NCBI GenBank assembly: GCA_038747915.1
Contig: JBCDJJ010000027.1
Location: forward strand, 1 to 40,302
Direction of reading: 5' to 3'
DNA from: JBCDAP01 sp038747915
Lineage (GTDB): Bacteria; Planctomycetota; Phycisphaerae; Phycisphaerales; UBA1924
Length of the DNA stretch: 40,302 nucleotides
Each line of letters begins with the position of its first letter. Positions within the stretch are counted from its first letter, which is position 1. Below are positions 8,421 to 17,435 of the stretch, piece after piece. The translations under genes were made by a program, and so were the position numbers. The notes below the pieces were generated by a model. The model saw nothing but the letters and a program-made list of their open reading frames with translations. It did not search any database and was not told where the DNA came from.

Positions 8421-9899
8421 TTAACACCCGAGCGCATCGCGCGCGGTCGCCCCAGCGATACTCACCGGGTATTTCCCGGTGAAGCACGCCGCGCAGTAAT
8501 GATCCTCGGGGTGCGCCTCGTCGGCGACAACCTGCTTCAGACCATCCAACGACAGATACCGCACCGATTCGACGCCCAGTTCCGCTGCGATCTGTTCCTC
8601 GCTGCGCCCGCGTGCGATGAGCTCGTCGGGGCTGGCGAAGTCGATCCCAAAGAAGCACGGGTGCGTGATCGGCGGGCTTGCGATCCGCAGATGGATCTCT
8701 CGGGCGCCCCGCGCGCGCAGCTGCTGCATCTTGGTGCGTGTCGTGGTGCCGCGCACGATCGAGTCGTCCACCACGATGATCCGCTGCCCAGAGATCGCCT
8801 CCTCGATCACATTGAGCTTGAGCCGCACCGCAGCGGCCCGTTGATCACCGGTCGGCTTGATGAACGACCGCCCGACATACCGATTCGGGATAATGCCCTC
8901 TCGGATGGGGATCCCCGAGGCGCGGCTGAACCCCATCGCCGCCGATCGGCCCGAGTCGGGCATCGGGATGATCCAGTCGGCTTCGACCGGGGATTCCTTG
9001 GCAAGCTGCGCACCCGTTGCCTCTCGTGAGAGCTGCACCGTCTTGCCGAACACGCGGCTTGCTGGGCTCGCCAGGTACACATGCTCGAAGATGCAGTGCG
9101 CCGGCGTGTGCTCACCGCTCGAGAAGAAACGTGAGTGCATCCCGGAATCATCGATCGTCACGATCTCGCCCGGCAGCACCTCGCGGACCAGCGATGCCCC
9201 GGCTACCTCCAGCGCGACCGTCTCCGATGCCACGATGAACCCACCCTCCTCCGTGCGCCCGATCACCAGCGGACGCCACCCCCACGGATCGCGCGCCGCT
9301 TCGATCCGGTCGGGGAAGAGCAGCACGAGCGTGAACGCCCCCGTGCAGTGACGCAGCGCGGTCGAGAGCGGGTCGGAGGTTGCGGTATGACCGAGCTGGG
9401 CCGCCGCTGCCGCGAGCAGGTGCAGCACCACCTCGGTGTCCGAGTTCGTCGTGAACGGATGGCCCTGTTGCTCGAGGTCCCGCCGCAGCGACGCCGCGTT
9501 CACGATGTTGCCGTTGTGCGCGATCGCCACCGGCGTCGCGCCCCGGTCGTCGAGGCCGATCTGGCTCAGCATCGGCTGTGCATTGGCAATCTGCGAGCCG
9601 CCCGTCGTCGAGTACCGGTTGTGCCCGACAGCGCCGCCCGGCGGGCGATACCCCTCGGCCTGACGATCGTGGGCGTGCCGGTTGAGCCGCGTCAGCGTGC
9701 CCTGGTCGAACACGTTGGGCACTAGGCCCATCCCGACGTGCCGGTCGACCCCCCGCCCATCCGTGACCGCGATGCCAGCGGATTCCTGTCCGCGGTGCTG
9801 GAGCGAGTACAAGCCGAGATAGGTCAGCGTCGCCGGGCTCGCGATGCCCCAGCACCCGAACACGCCGCACTTCTCCTCCGCCTCGCGGCGGGCCCGCAC
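8421..9899 (-). CDS. purF: Amidophosphoribosyltransferase
   Basis: Catalyses the first committed step of purine synthesis, PRPP plus glutamine to phosphoribosylamine. The protein of 492 aa starts with a 10-residue propeptide before Cys11 of CGVFG, the N-terminal nucleophile exposed by cleavage. The Ntn domain (LYSLQHRGQESAGI, GHNRYSTTG) is followed by the phosphoribosyltransferase domain with the PRPP loop VVDDSIVRGTTT. THPCFFGIDF and YCAACFTGKYP supply Cys residues like those that bind [4Fe-4S] in the Bacillus enzyme. The GTG at 9899, with GAGG just upstream, gives a propeptide of family length; GTGs at 9959 and 9962 would add 20-21 residues. It stands alone, away from other pur genes. Confidence 0.93.
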   Translation of the reverse strand: MRARREAEEKCGVFGCWGIASPATLTYLGLYSLQHRGQESAGIAVTDGRGVDRHVGMGLVPNVFDQGTLTRLNRHAHDRQAEGYRPPGGAVGHNRYSTTGGSQIANAQPMLSQIGLDDRGATPVAIAHNGNIVNAASLRRDLEQQGHPFTTNSDTEVVLHLLAAAAAQLGHTATSDPLSTALRHCTGAFTLVLLFPDRIEAARDPWGWRPLVIGRTEEGGFIVASETVALEVAGASLVREVLPGEIVTIDDSGMHSRFFSSGEHTPAHCIFEHVYLASPASRVFGKTVQLSREATGAQLAKESPVEADWIIPMPDSGRSAAMGFSRASGIPIREGIIPNRYVGRSFIKPTGDQRAAAVRLKLNVIEEAISGQRIIVVDDSIVRGTTTRTKMQQLRARGAREIHLRIASPPITHPCFFGIDFASPDELIARGRSEEQIAAELGVESVRYLSLDGLKQVVADEAHPEDHYCAACFTGKYPVSIAGATARDALGC

Positions 9900-10129
9900 C
9901 GTGCCTCGTCCAGCGAACGCTGGGAATTGGGGCAATGCAACGCGGATGGCCGGCTTCACCACGGTCGGAGCTCCCGGGAAAGCCACAAGCGTATGGCAGC
10001 CGCGACGACCGCGTGCGGGATCACGCCGGAGCCGCGATTCCGCTGACCGCGCCCGCACCGTCCGTGGCGGTGGTGCTGGGATATCATGCCCCGAAGCCGA
10101 GAAAGTCACATACAGAAAGAGAGGTCGCC

Positions 10130-11131
10130 ATGATCGATCGAGTGATATCCGCCGCCGGTGTTGTCGGTGCGATCGCCTCGACGGCTGCCGCCCAGTTCTT
10201 CTTCGAGCCGATCGATGTGGGTGACACATTCGCCTCGCGCCAGGTGCTGCCACCGGCCACCACCGTCGTGGTCGGCACGCTCAGCGCCACCGACGCGACC
10301 GGCTTCGAGCTCACGATCACGACCGACGACACCGGCGCGCCGCGCGGCCTCACGGCCGGGCAGGTCACCCGGGTCTTCCGCGCGAGCGTCCCGGGGCTCG
10401 GGTTCAACGACACCTACAACGTCTTCGTCGACAACCGTGCGAGCGGCGTCGACACGATCATGCTCGATCTGAACTCCAACTTCGCCAACGACGACAACAG
10501 CCCCTTCGCCAATTTCTTCGGCTCAGGGCTCACCAACGCACAGACCACCCCCTTCGGAGGCGTCGAGCTCTTCTTCACCGGGTCGCCCGACACCACCTTC
10601 GTCGGCGCGCACTCCGAGTCGGGTCGATTCGATGTGCTCATCGACACCAACGACAGCTTCACCTTCATCGGCGGCGATGCCGACTTCTACGAGATCCAGA
10701 ACCTCCCAGCGGGTGGGATCGTCTCCATCGGGTTCTTCGACGGCGGAGCCACCCGGGTCGGGTTCTTTCAGCCCGACGGCACCCTGTTCAAAAGCGACAT
10801 CGCGTCAAGCGGTGTCACCGACCCCACCATGGTCGCTGCGACCACGCTTGGCGACGGAAACGTCGTCTTCGGCGTCACCGTGCCGTCCGATGCCGCGTTC
10901 AACGGCTCGCACGACAGCATCAGCTTCTACGACCTCGATGTGTTCTTCACCTTTCCCGAGCAGCTCGTCGAGCCGACCGGGCCGCCGCTGACCGTGGAGG
11001 ATGTCGACGCCCTCGAAACGCTCCTGACCAACGAGGACGGCCTGATCGACGTCGCCCTCCCCGAGGGCGTCTTCGACGCCTTCGACCGGGCCACCATCTA
11101 CGAGTTGTTCCCGCTCGTCCCCACGCCCTGA
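10130..11131 (+). CDS. Secreted protein of unknown function
   Basis: Exported protein of 333 aa that I do not recognise. A signal peptide is clear: MIDRVISAAGVVGAIASTA with AAA-Q as likely cleavage site. The mature part is acidic, rich in Thr, Asp, Phe and Gly, with beta-strand-like repeats (for example LDLNSNFANDDNSPFANFFG), suggesting an extracellular beta-rich fold. No PEP-CTERM or dockerin tail is present; the C-terminal 55 residues are acidic and helical. ATG 10130 has a good ribosome site (AGAGAGG, 6 bases upstream) and is preferred over the longer frame from 9935. It is divergent from purF and precedes the rpsD promoter. Confidence 0.72.
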   Translation: MIDRVISAAGVVGAIASTAAAQFFFEPIDVGDTFASRQVLPPATTVVVGTLSATDATGFELTITTDDTGAPRGLTAGQVTRVFRASVPGLGFNDTYNVFVDNRASGVDTIMLDLNSNFANDDNSPFANFFGSGLTNAQTTPFGGVELFFTGSPDTTFVGAHSESGRFDVLIDTNDSFTFIGGDADFYEIQNLPAGGIVSIGFFDGGATRVGFFQPDGTLFKSDIASSGVTDPTMVAATTLGDGNVVFGVTVPSDAAFNGSHDSISFYDLDVFFTFPEQLVEPTGPPLTVEDVDALETLLTNEDGLIDVALPEGVFDAFDRATIYELFPLVPTP

Positions 11132-11143
11132 ATTCCGTCTCGC

Positions 11144-11172
11144 TTGACCACAGGCTGCGCGGAGGCTTTACT
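11144..11172 (+). promoter_or_regulatory. Putative rpsD promoter
   Basis: TTGACC (11144-11149) and TTTACT (11167-11172) are separated by exactly 17 bp, a good sigma-70-type match. The site begins 12 bp after the preceding stop and about 120 bp before the rpsD start, leaving a leader of roughly 110 bases. Confidence 0.5.
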
Positions 11173-11291
11173 AGCTGCTCGCTTCGTATTGCCCGGATCC
11201 AGGGGCCGGCGTCTCGGTCACCCTCGGATCGCTGATTCAACCCTCAGCACACCGGCCGCCCCAACACCGGCCGGCAGACGGAAGGATTCTC

Positions 11292-11891
11292 ATGGCCCGC
11301 TACCTCGGCCCGAAGGTCAAGCTCTCCCGCCGCGTCGGTGTTCCGATCGCCGACATCCCCAAGCACACCGCCAAGCGGCAGCTCAACCCCCCCGGCATCC
11401 ACGGGTACCGCGGTCGCCGCATGCGCGACTACGGCATCCGTCTCAACGAAAAGCAGAAGCTCCGCTTCCACTACAACGTGATGGAGAAGCAGTTCCGCCG
11501 CACCGTCGACGAGGCGAAGCGGCGCAAGGGCAACACCGGCGAGGTGCTGCTCCAACTCCTCGAACTCCGCCTCGACAACGTCGTCCGCCGGCTCGGCGCC
11601 GTGCGCACGATCTGGGCCGCCCGTCAGATGGTGAGCCACGGCCACATCCGCGTGAACGGTAAGAAGGTCGACGTGCCGAGCTACATGGTGAAGGTCGGCG
11701 ATGTCATCACCTTCCGCGACAAGATCCAGTCGCTGATCCGCGACAACATGGAGTCGATCGTCGGCCACATCGTGCCCGAGTGGCTCGATTTCACCCCGGC
11801 CGAGCTCAGCGGCAAGGTTGTCTCCCTCCCCACGCCCGACCAGGTTCCCTTCGATGTGAACACCAACCTGATCGTCGAGTACTACCGCTGA
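11292..11891 (+). CDS. rpsD: 30S ribosomal protein S4
   Basis: Primary 16S rRNA-binding protein of the small subunit, involved in assembly and decoding accuracy. The protein of 199 aa begins MARYLGPKVKLSRRVGVPI and includes the conserved RLDNVVRRLG and the S4 RNA-binding domain (ARQMVSHGHIRVNGKKVDVP, then SYMVKVGDVI). No Cys is present in the N-terminal region, so it is the zinc-free form. It is not in the alpha operon with rpsM, rpsK and rpoA, but a standalone rpsD is common in bacteria. The next gene starts 69 bp downstream. Confidence 0.96.
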   Translation: MARYLGPKVKLSRRVGVPIADIPKHTAKRQLNPPGIHGYRGRRMRDYGIRLNEKQKLRFHYNVMEKQFRRTVDEAKRRKGNTGEVLLQLLELRLDNVVRRLGAVRTIWAARQMVSHGHIRVNGKKVDVPSYMVKVGDVITFRDKIQSLIRDNMESIVGHIVPEWLDFTPAELSGKVVSLPTPDQVPFDVNTNLIVEYYR

Positions 11892-11960
11892 TCCGAGCGG
11901 CGACCCCCGGTCGCGCCGGGTGCCATCGGCGCCGACCCGGGCACGCCCCCTGAGGCTCTG

Positions 11961-14021
11961 ATGTTCAAGTTCTTCCGCAAGTACAACACCTGGCTCGTCG
12001 TCATCGGCGGCGCCTTTCTCATGGTCGCCTTCCTCGTGCCGCAGGCGATCCAGCAGCTCGGCGCCAACCCTTCCAACACGCCGTACGCAACCTTCAACCT
12101 CGGCGAGCCGGTCCGCGTCAACGTCGAGGCTCACGACGAGGCCTCGCGAGAGTTCGCGATCCTCAACGCGATTCGTTTCAACCATCAGAACGTGTTCGGG
12201 CAGCCACTCGCGGGCTCCCTGGCCTTTCAACTCGGCATCACCGATGTCGACCAGTGGCTCGTGCTCTCGACCGAGGCCGAGCAGGCGCGCCTGGTCGGCG
12301 GCCTTGGAGAGGGAGATCGCCTCTTCGAGCGCATCGCGACAGCTCTCGTCGAAACACTCGTCGAGCAAAGACGCCTGTTCGCACGATCGGGGCCTCAGGG
12401 CCAGATCACTCCGATGATGCCGGACGAGGCCAACGAGCTTCTCAACAGCTTGCTCGCCGACATGCAGTCGACACGCGACGGCGCGATCAGCAACCGAGCC
12501 ACCCCCGAGTTCATCGATCGCACCCTCGCCAAAGCCGCTGGTGTCGGCCGGCTCGCGCTGCTCTACACCCGGCCGATGCCGCCCTCGATCACCGAGTCGT
12601 GGTCCGCTGCCCGCGAGGTCGGCGATTCAGCCTCGATCACGAGTGCCTTCCTCTCTGCCCAGGTCCGCGCCGACGACCTCGCCGAGCCCACGCCCGGCCA
12701 ACTCGAGAGCCACTTCGACGAGTACGCCGCAGCAGACCCCGCCGACACACCGCTCGGCGTGGGCTACATCCTCGAGCCCGCGGTGATGTTCGAGGCGTTC
12801 ATCATCCGTGCCCGCCCGGTGCAGGACGCGGTCGTGCTCGACGATGTCGAGATCAACGCGTACTGGCGTCGCAACAGAGACCGCTTCGGCCAGGATTTCT
12901 CGACAAGCCGGCGTGCGGTCGAGATGCAGCTCCGCACCGAGCGCGGCGCGGAGCTCATCCGCCGCGTCGAGGAGGTCGTCCGCCGATCGCTCTACGCGAG
13001 CCAGCTCAGGCTCGAGTCCGCCGAGGATGGCTCGAAGATCCTGCCCGCCGACTGGGCCGATCAACGCCTCGACCTCGACCAACTCGCTCAGGACACCCGG
13101 TCGACCCTCGCCGAGGAGATGAGCGTCGAGCCGCAGGCCATCGAGAGCGCGTTCGCGGTTATCCGGCGTGATGCCTCTTTCCGCACACGGTCGCAGATCA
13201 CGACCGACCCCGTCGTCGGACGCGCCACCCTCCCGGGCGCAGTAGCCCAGCAGCAGGTGACGATCGCCGACGCCCTGCTCTCAGCACGTGAACTCGGCGG
13301 CGACCCATCGAGTTCACGCACGCAGGCCGGTCTCCTCGTCGAACGTCCCTTCGCCCTGCCCGAGGGTGGCCTGGTCTACCCCCGCATCCTCGCGGTCCGC
13401 CCGCGCGGAGCGCCAGAGTCGCTCGACGTCATCCGCGATGATGTGACGGAAGGCGTTCGTCTCGTCGAAGCGTTCACACGTCTTGAGGAAGACGCCGGCA
13501 CATTCACAGCCCGCGTCGCCGAGTCGGGCGACCTCGGTGTGCTGATCGACGAGTCGGGGGTCGAGCTGCAGGGCGAGCTGACCGTCTCCTCTCGCGGCAC
13601 ACGCACCTCCGCGCAGCCGCGACAGCTCGAGTTCGACACCGAAGCCTTTCGGGAGGCGATCCTCACCCGCGCTCGCGAACTCTCGGCGCTGGCCGAGACC
13701 GGTGGCGTGTCCATTGCCGACCTCCCCCACGCCGATCGTGTGCTCTCCGTGCCTGTCCCGGAGGCCCGCGGCCTGATCGTGGCCCGGATCGATGACTTCA
13801 CCCCGATCTCGCCCGACGACTACGCGAGCCCGTTCCTGATCTCGCAGGTCGAGCGAACACTTCGGGCGACCTCGTCTATCCGCGTGTCGCCGCTGTCCTG
13901 GCCACGTGTCCAAGACCGCACCGAGTTCACGCTCATTCGGATCGGCGGCGGTGGAGACCAGGATCTCGAGCAGGTCGAGGCCGAGGCACCAGACGACGCC
14001 GCACCGGCTGCCGGCGAATGA
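11961..14021 (+). CDS. Membrane-anchored SurA/PpiD-like periplasmic protein
   Basis: Large protein of 686 aa with a single N-terminal anchor (MFKFFRKYNTWLVVIGGAFL and on to residue 29), the same plan as the chaperone PpiD. The rest is Glu/Arg/Ala-rich and helical. Segments resembling SurA/PpiD chaperone repeats include EPTPGQLESHFDEYAAAD with a following beta segment (ILEPAVMFEAFIIRARPV), and DDVEINAYWRRNRDRF. I cannot identify a parvulin isomerase domain, so isomerase activity should not be assumed. An acidic, Ala/Pro-rich tail ends the protein. A role in folding exported proteins is an inference from architecture only. It could be co-transcribed with rpsD. Confidence 0.6.
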   Translation: MFKFFRKYNTWLVVIGGAFLMVAFLVPQAIQQLGANPSNTPYATFNLGEPVRVNVEAHDEASREFAILNAIRFNHQNVFGQPLAGSLAFQLGITDVDQWLVLSTEAEQARLVGGLGEGDRLFERIATALVETLVEQRRLFARSGPQGQITPMMPDEANELLNSLLADMQSTRDGAISNRATPEFIDRTLAKAAGVGRLALLYTRPMPPSITESWSAAREVGDSASITSAFLSAQVRADDLAEPTPGQLESHFDEYAAADPADTPLGVGYILEPAVMFEAFIIRARPVQDAVVLDDVEINAYWRRNRDRFGQDFSTSRRAVEMQLRTERGAELIRRVEEVVRRSLYASQLRLESAEDGSKILPADWADQRLDLDQLAQDTRSTLAEEMSVEPQAIESAFAVIRRDASFRTRSQITTDPVVGRATLPGAVAQQQVTIADALLSARELGGDPSSSRTQAGLLVERPFALPEGGLVYPRILAVRPRGAPESLDVIRDDVTEGVRLVEAFTRLEEDAGTFTARVAESGDLGVLIDESGVELQGELTVSSRGTRTSAQPRQLEFDTEAFREAILTRARELSALAETGGVSIADLPHADRVLSVPVPEARGLIVARIDDFTPISPDDYASPFLISQVERTLRATSSIRVSPLSWPRVQDRTEFTLIRIGGGGDQDLEQVEAEAPDDAAPAAGE

Positions 14022-14029
14022 TCGCGCCT

Positions 14030-14323
14030 CTACAGCCTCGCCCGGATCGTCTCGTCGACTTCGTCGAATCGCCGTCGAAGGCGAGCCGCATCGAAGTCTT
14101 GCTGCGTCGCGTCGAGCGCCTCGCGCTCGAGCATGAACCGCACGAGTTCCTCGACCACACGCGCGGGCGAGGCCGCGCCCCGCGACCAATGGTCGTAGTC
14201 CGCCCACGAGAGCGTGACGTGAAACTCCGCATCGAGCCCGTCGGCCGACGCCTCAACACGGAACCGCCACCCACGCCCGTGTTCCTCCTCCTCGCACACC
14301 CGGATGGCCGCACCGTTCGCCAT
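14030..14323 (-). CDS. Small conserved hypothetical protein
   Basis: Acidic protein of 97 aa starting MANGAAIRVCEEEEHG. The middle reads VTLSWADYDHWSRG, SPARVVEELVRFMLERE and FDAARLRRRFDEVDE. This resembles small bacterial proteins of the pattern V-T-L-S-x-A-D-Y then S-P-x-x-L-V then F-L-L-E-R-E, which have no assigned function. That resemblance is from memory and not from a search. The gene is convergent with the 686-aa gene (8 bp apart) and its ATG lies 17 bp from the divergent rsmB start. The opposite frame also stays open (14018-14338), but the minus frame gives the more protein-like sequence. Confidence 0.62.
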   Translation of the reverse strand: MANGAAIRVCEEEEHGRGWRFRVEASADGLDAEFHVTLSWADYDHWSRGAASPARVVEELVRFMLEREALDATQQDFDAARLRRRFDEVDETIRARL

Positions 14324-14340
14324 GGAGGACGATCCTAACC

Positions 14341-15831
14341 ATGCCGGGACCACGCAAGCCCTCCAAACCCGGCGGACGACCCGGTCGCACACCCCAGCGG
14401 GATCGACACACCGATCGTCACGGTGGCCGACCCGCCGGCGCCGGACGCTTCGAGCGCTCCGGCCGATCGCCCAAGCCTCGCGCGCCGGTTGTGCGCGACC
14501 CTGCGCGCGATCGGGCCGCATCCGCCCTCGCCGACCAGGCCGCCCGCTTCCCCGACCTCGACATCCAGGGCCTCGACGCCCGCGGCCTCACCGGGCGCGA
14601 TGCCGCCTTCGCTCACGCCATCTACGACGCCGCCATCCGGCGGTGGCTCACCATCCAGGCCCTCGTCGAGCGATCGAGCCGCACGCCGTGGAACGAACTG
14701 CACCCCAAGGTCCGGGGCGTGCTCCTCTGCGGCGGTGCCCAGCTCCTCTTCCTCGACCGCGTGCCCGCCCGCGCCGCGATTTACGAAGCGGTCGATTGGG
14801 CCAAGGCCCGTGTCAGCCCGAGGTCCGGCTCGCTCGTCAACGCTGTCCTGCGTCGTATCACCGAGCTCATCGCCCGCGACGAGGAGACCGGCCGGCCGAT
14901 CAAACGCGAGACGTGGACCGATCAGCCAGACGAACTCCCCCTTCACGACGGCACCGCGCTCGAACTCGTCGACGCTGCGCTGCCCGAGGATCCCCTTCAG
15001 CGGCTCGCCGCCGCGACAAGCCACCCGATCGATCTGCTCCGCCACTGGGTCAAGTCGCGCGGCCTGGTCGAGGTCCGCGAGCTTGCGACCCATGCCCTGG
15101 CCTCCCCGCCCGTCGTCCTCAACGTCGCCCACGCCGAGACCGAGCTTCCCGCCGAGTGCGCCCCGCACGCCGTGCCCGGCCACGCCGTCTGGGCCGGTCC
15201 GCACGCCGCGCTCGAGGCCGTCCTCCGGGCCCGCACCGACCTTTGGGTGCAGGACCCCGGCTCCTCGCTCGGCGTCTCGTCCATCACCGACCTCACCCCC
15301 ACCACCATCATTGATGTGTGCGCCGGCCTCGGTACCAAAACCCGGCAGCTCGCTGCGAGCTTCCCGAGCGCGCGCCTCATCGCAACCGACATCGACGAGC
15401 CACGCGCCGCCACGCTCGCGCGCGTCTTCGATGGCCACGATCGCGTCACCGTGATCCCTTACGCCGATCTGCTCCAGCACGCGCGCACCGCCGACCTTGT
15501 GCTCCTCGATGTGCCGTGCTCGAACACCGGTGTCCTCGCCCGCCGTGTCGAAGCGCGGTATCGGTGGTCCGAAAAACGCACACGCTCGCTCACCACCACC
15601 CAGCGGCAGCTCATCGCCGATGCAATCCCGCTCCTCCGCGACGGCGGACGCGGGGCGCTCGTCTACTCCACCTGCAGCCTCTCCGCCGAAGAAAACGAGG
15701 ACATGGTCCGGTGGGCAGCCCGGTGGCATAACTTCTCGGTCGAGCGCGAACGTCGCCGCGCCCCGGGCGGCGGGCCCGGCCACCCCGCCGAGCGCTACAG
15801 CGACGGCGCCTACGCGGCGCTCCTCCGCTAA
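14341..15831 (+). CDS. rsmB: 16S rRNA (cytosine-C5)-methyltransferase, RsmB/Sun family
   Basis: Methylates 16S rRNA (C967 in E. coli numbering) using S-adenosylmethionine. The protein of 496 aa has a basic, disordered first 50 residues, then a NusB-like RNA-binding domain (RDAAFAHAIYDAAIRRW, AIYEAVDWAKARVSPRS, LVNAVLRRI). The Rossmann methyltransferase domain follows: SAM motif DVCAGLGTKTRQLA from residue 325, DVPCSNTG with Cys393 and the catalytic TCS with Cys445. Both Cys residues required for C5 methylation are present. The extension at the N-terminus makes it about 60 residues longer than E. coli RsmB. It leads a run of three plus-strand genes with ptsN-like and PTPS-like genes. Confidence 0.92.
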   Translation: MPGPRKPSKPGGRPGRTPQRDRHTDRHGGRPAGAGRFERSGRSPKPRAPVVRDPARDRAASALADQAARFPDLDIQGLDARGLTGRDAAFAHAIYDAAIRRWLTIQALVERSSRTPWNELHPKVRGVLLCGGAQLLFLDRVPARAAIYEAVDWAKARVSPRSGSLVNAVLRRITELIARDEETGRPIKRETWTDQPDELPLHDGTALELVDAALPEDPLQRLAAATSHPIDLLRHWVKSRGLVEVRELATHALASPPVVLNVAHAETELPAECAPHAVPGHAVWAGPHAALEAVLRARTDLWVQDPGSSLGVSSITDLTPTTIIDVCAGLGTKTRQLAASFPSARLIATDIDEPRAATLARVFDGHDRVTVIPYADLLQHARTADLVLLDVPCSNTGVLARRVEARYRWSEKRTRSLTTTQRQLIADAIPLLRDGGRGALVYSTCSLSAEENEDMVRWAARWHNFSVERERRRAPGGGPGHPAERYSDGAYAALLR

Positions 15832-15937
15832 GCACCATCGCACGTCTCGATCACAACTCCTGAAAATCGCTTCGATCCCTGCGCCACGCCCGCCTCCGCG
15901 GTGGCTACAGTGCTCGCCGATCTCCGGGAAGAACGGC

Positions 15938-16408
15938 ATGTCGATCAGCCTGATGGACATTCTCACCGAGCAGACCATCCGCGTGCCGATGGAGCACACG
16001 GACAAGCGCGCTTGCATCGACGAACTCGTCGATGTGCTTGCTGCGGCCGGCCACGTCGCCGATGCCGCCTCGCTCAAGCAAGCCGTGTGGGCCCGCGAGC
16101 AAACACGCACCACAGGCATCGGCCACGCGCTCGCCATCCCTCATGGCAAGTGCGAGAGCGTCGACCGGCTCGCCATGGCCATCGGCCGGCCAGCCCAGCC
16201 CGTCAACTTCGACTCCATTGACGATCAGCCGGTCCGGCTGATCGTCCTCCTCGCGAGCCCGATCGATCGCACGAGCGATCACATCCAGGCCCTCGCGCAG
16301 ATCAGCCGCCTCATGGCCGACGCCACCTTCCGGGGCCAGGTCTTCGACGCCGCGTCGCCACCGGAGCTCTTCGCCCTTCTCCAGGGCCGTGTCCTCGCGA
16401 CGGCCTGA
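15938..16408 (+). CDS. PTS EIIA component, type 2 / nitrogen-regulatory (PtsN-like)
   Basis: Protein of 156 aa with the PTS_EIIA_2 domain. It begins MSISLMDILTEQTIRVPM and contains GIGHALAIPHGK, with His69 as the likely phosphorylation site and His63 as the paired conserved His. The later part (RLIVLLASPIDRTSDHIQAL, then AQISRLMADATFRGQVFDA) is typical of EIIA-Ntr and fructose EIIA. No PTS permease, HPr or enzyme I is nearby, favouring a regulatory PtsN-like role over sugar import. ATG 15938 has a weak GGGAAG ribosome site. It ends 34 bp before the PTPS-like gene. Confidence 0.85.
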   Translation: MSISLMDILTEQTIRVPMEHTDKRACIDELVDVLAAAGHVADAASLKQAVWAREQTRTTGIGHALAIPHGKCESVDRLAMAIGRPAQPVNFDSIDDQPVRLIVLLASPIDRTSDHIQALAQISRLMADATFRGQVFDAASPPELFALLQGRVLATA

Positions 16409-16442
16409 GCCACCAGCGGCCCCACGCCACGGCACATCGCTC

Positions 16443-16829
16443 ATGCCTTACCGGCTCGAGATCACCGACACCTTCTCCGCTGCCCACGCCATCGTCCTGC
16501 AAGGCGAGCGCGAACCGCTGCACGGGCATGACTGGCTCGTCACCCTGACCATCGAGCGGGACGCACTCGATGAAGACGGCCTGGTCTGCGACTTCCACGC
16601 CCTCGAGCGGGCCCTCGGCGCGGTCCTCGACCCCTGGCGGAACCGCACCCTCAACGACCTCCCGCCCTTCGCAGGTGGTGAGGTCAACCCCACCGCCGAG
16701 CGGGTGGCCGAACACATCGCGGGCGCACTCACCACCCACATCCCACCACCAGCACGATTGGTTTCTGTCAGGGTCACCGAGGCCGTCGGGTGTGCCGCGA
16801 CGGTTTATCCCGGCCCTCCAGGCCACTGA
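16443..16829 (+). CDS. 6-pyruvoyl-tetrahydropterin synthase / QueD family protein, variant active site
   Basis: Small T-fold protein of 128 aa. Three zinc ligands are present: His15 (AAH) and His27, His29 (LHGH). The catalytic Cys of QueD, four residues before the first His of HGH, is Arg23. Glu24 lies three residues before it, giving E-x-x-H-G-H, the pattern described for PTPS-III enzymes that replace FolB in folate synthesis. The family LDH motif reads LDPWRNRTLND here (63-72), so the catalytic His is also missing or shifted. NPTAE and the late Glu in VTEAVGCAA are kept. Family membership is clear, but queuosine, folate or other pterin function is open. Confidence 0.82.
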   Translation: MPYRLEITDTFSAAHAIVLQGEREPLHGHDWLVTLTIERDALDEDGLVCDFHALERALGAVLDPWRNRTLNDLPPFAGGEVNPTAERVAEHIAGALTTHIPPPARLVSVRVTEAVGCAATVYPGPPGH

Positions 16830-16922
16830 GGTCTCGCCCCATCATTCGGCCGATAGCACGGAGATCGCAATCTTCTGGATGTTTTCCGCGCCTCGTCCCC
16901 TGTCGCAGGTATATTTCGTGAG

Positions 16923-17435
16923 ATGAACCGGCTCGGACGGCTCATATTGGCACTTGTGCTCACGGCCTTCGGCGGTGTGGCCGCAGCCCTCGACGCTGCC
17001 CCTCGTCCCTCCGAAGCCGTGTCCCACGCACATGTTGTGCCCGCCACCGACCATCAGGTCCTGGCCGATGCCTTCCATGCCGCTGTCTTGTTCGACGCGT
17101 TGGGCACACACGCCCGCGCGGTCGACGTTGATGCAGACGGTCTCATTACCCGCGAGGATGCCCTCCGCATCCTTGCTGCCGTCCGCGGCGTGAGTGATCG
17201 CTCGACGATCGCCCCCGGATCCGGCCTGCCGATTCCTGATCAGCCCATCGTGGCCGCGGCTCCCGCGTCCGTGCCAGCGTCCTCGCGCAGCACGTCGAAC
17301 GCCACCGCCGCCACCCTCACGGATCGCACCACGGTCGCCGCCCAGTGCCAGGGCGGTGTGGCTCGCGAGGAGAGTTCCGCTCACCGCTCGGTGACCCTCA
17401 CGGGTCGCACGGTCCGCGGTCCCCCGCTCGCGTGA
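16923..17435 (+). CDS. Secreted protein with a single EF-hand
   Basis: Small exported protein of 170 aa, not recognised. Residues 1-26 form a signal peptide (MNRLGRLILALVLTAFGG and on to AALDAA). At about residues 67-79, DVDADGLITRED fits the 12-position calcium-binding EF-hand loop, followed by an amphipathic helix (ALRILAAVRG). It could be half of a dockerin-like pair, but no second loop is present. The C-terminal 80 residues are Ala/Ser/Thr-rich and probably disordered. A TATATT lies 8 bp upstream of the ATG, so the message may have a very short leader. It lies just upstream of the dockerin-bearing secreted protein. Confidence 0.62.
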   Translation: MNRLGRLILALVLTAFGGVAAALDAAPRPSEAVSHAHVVPATDHQVLADAFHAAVLFDALGTHARAVDVDADGLITREDALRILAAVRGVSDRSTIAPGSGLPIPDQPIVAAAPASVPASSRSTSNATAATLTDRTTVAAQCQGGVAREESSAHRSVTLTGRTVRGPPLA

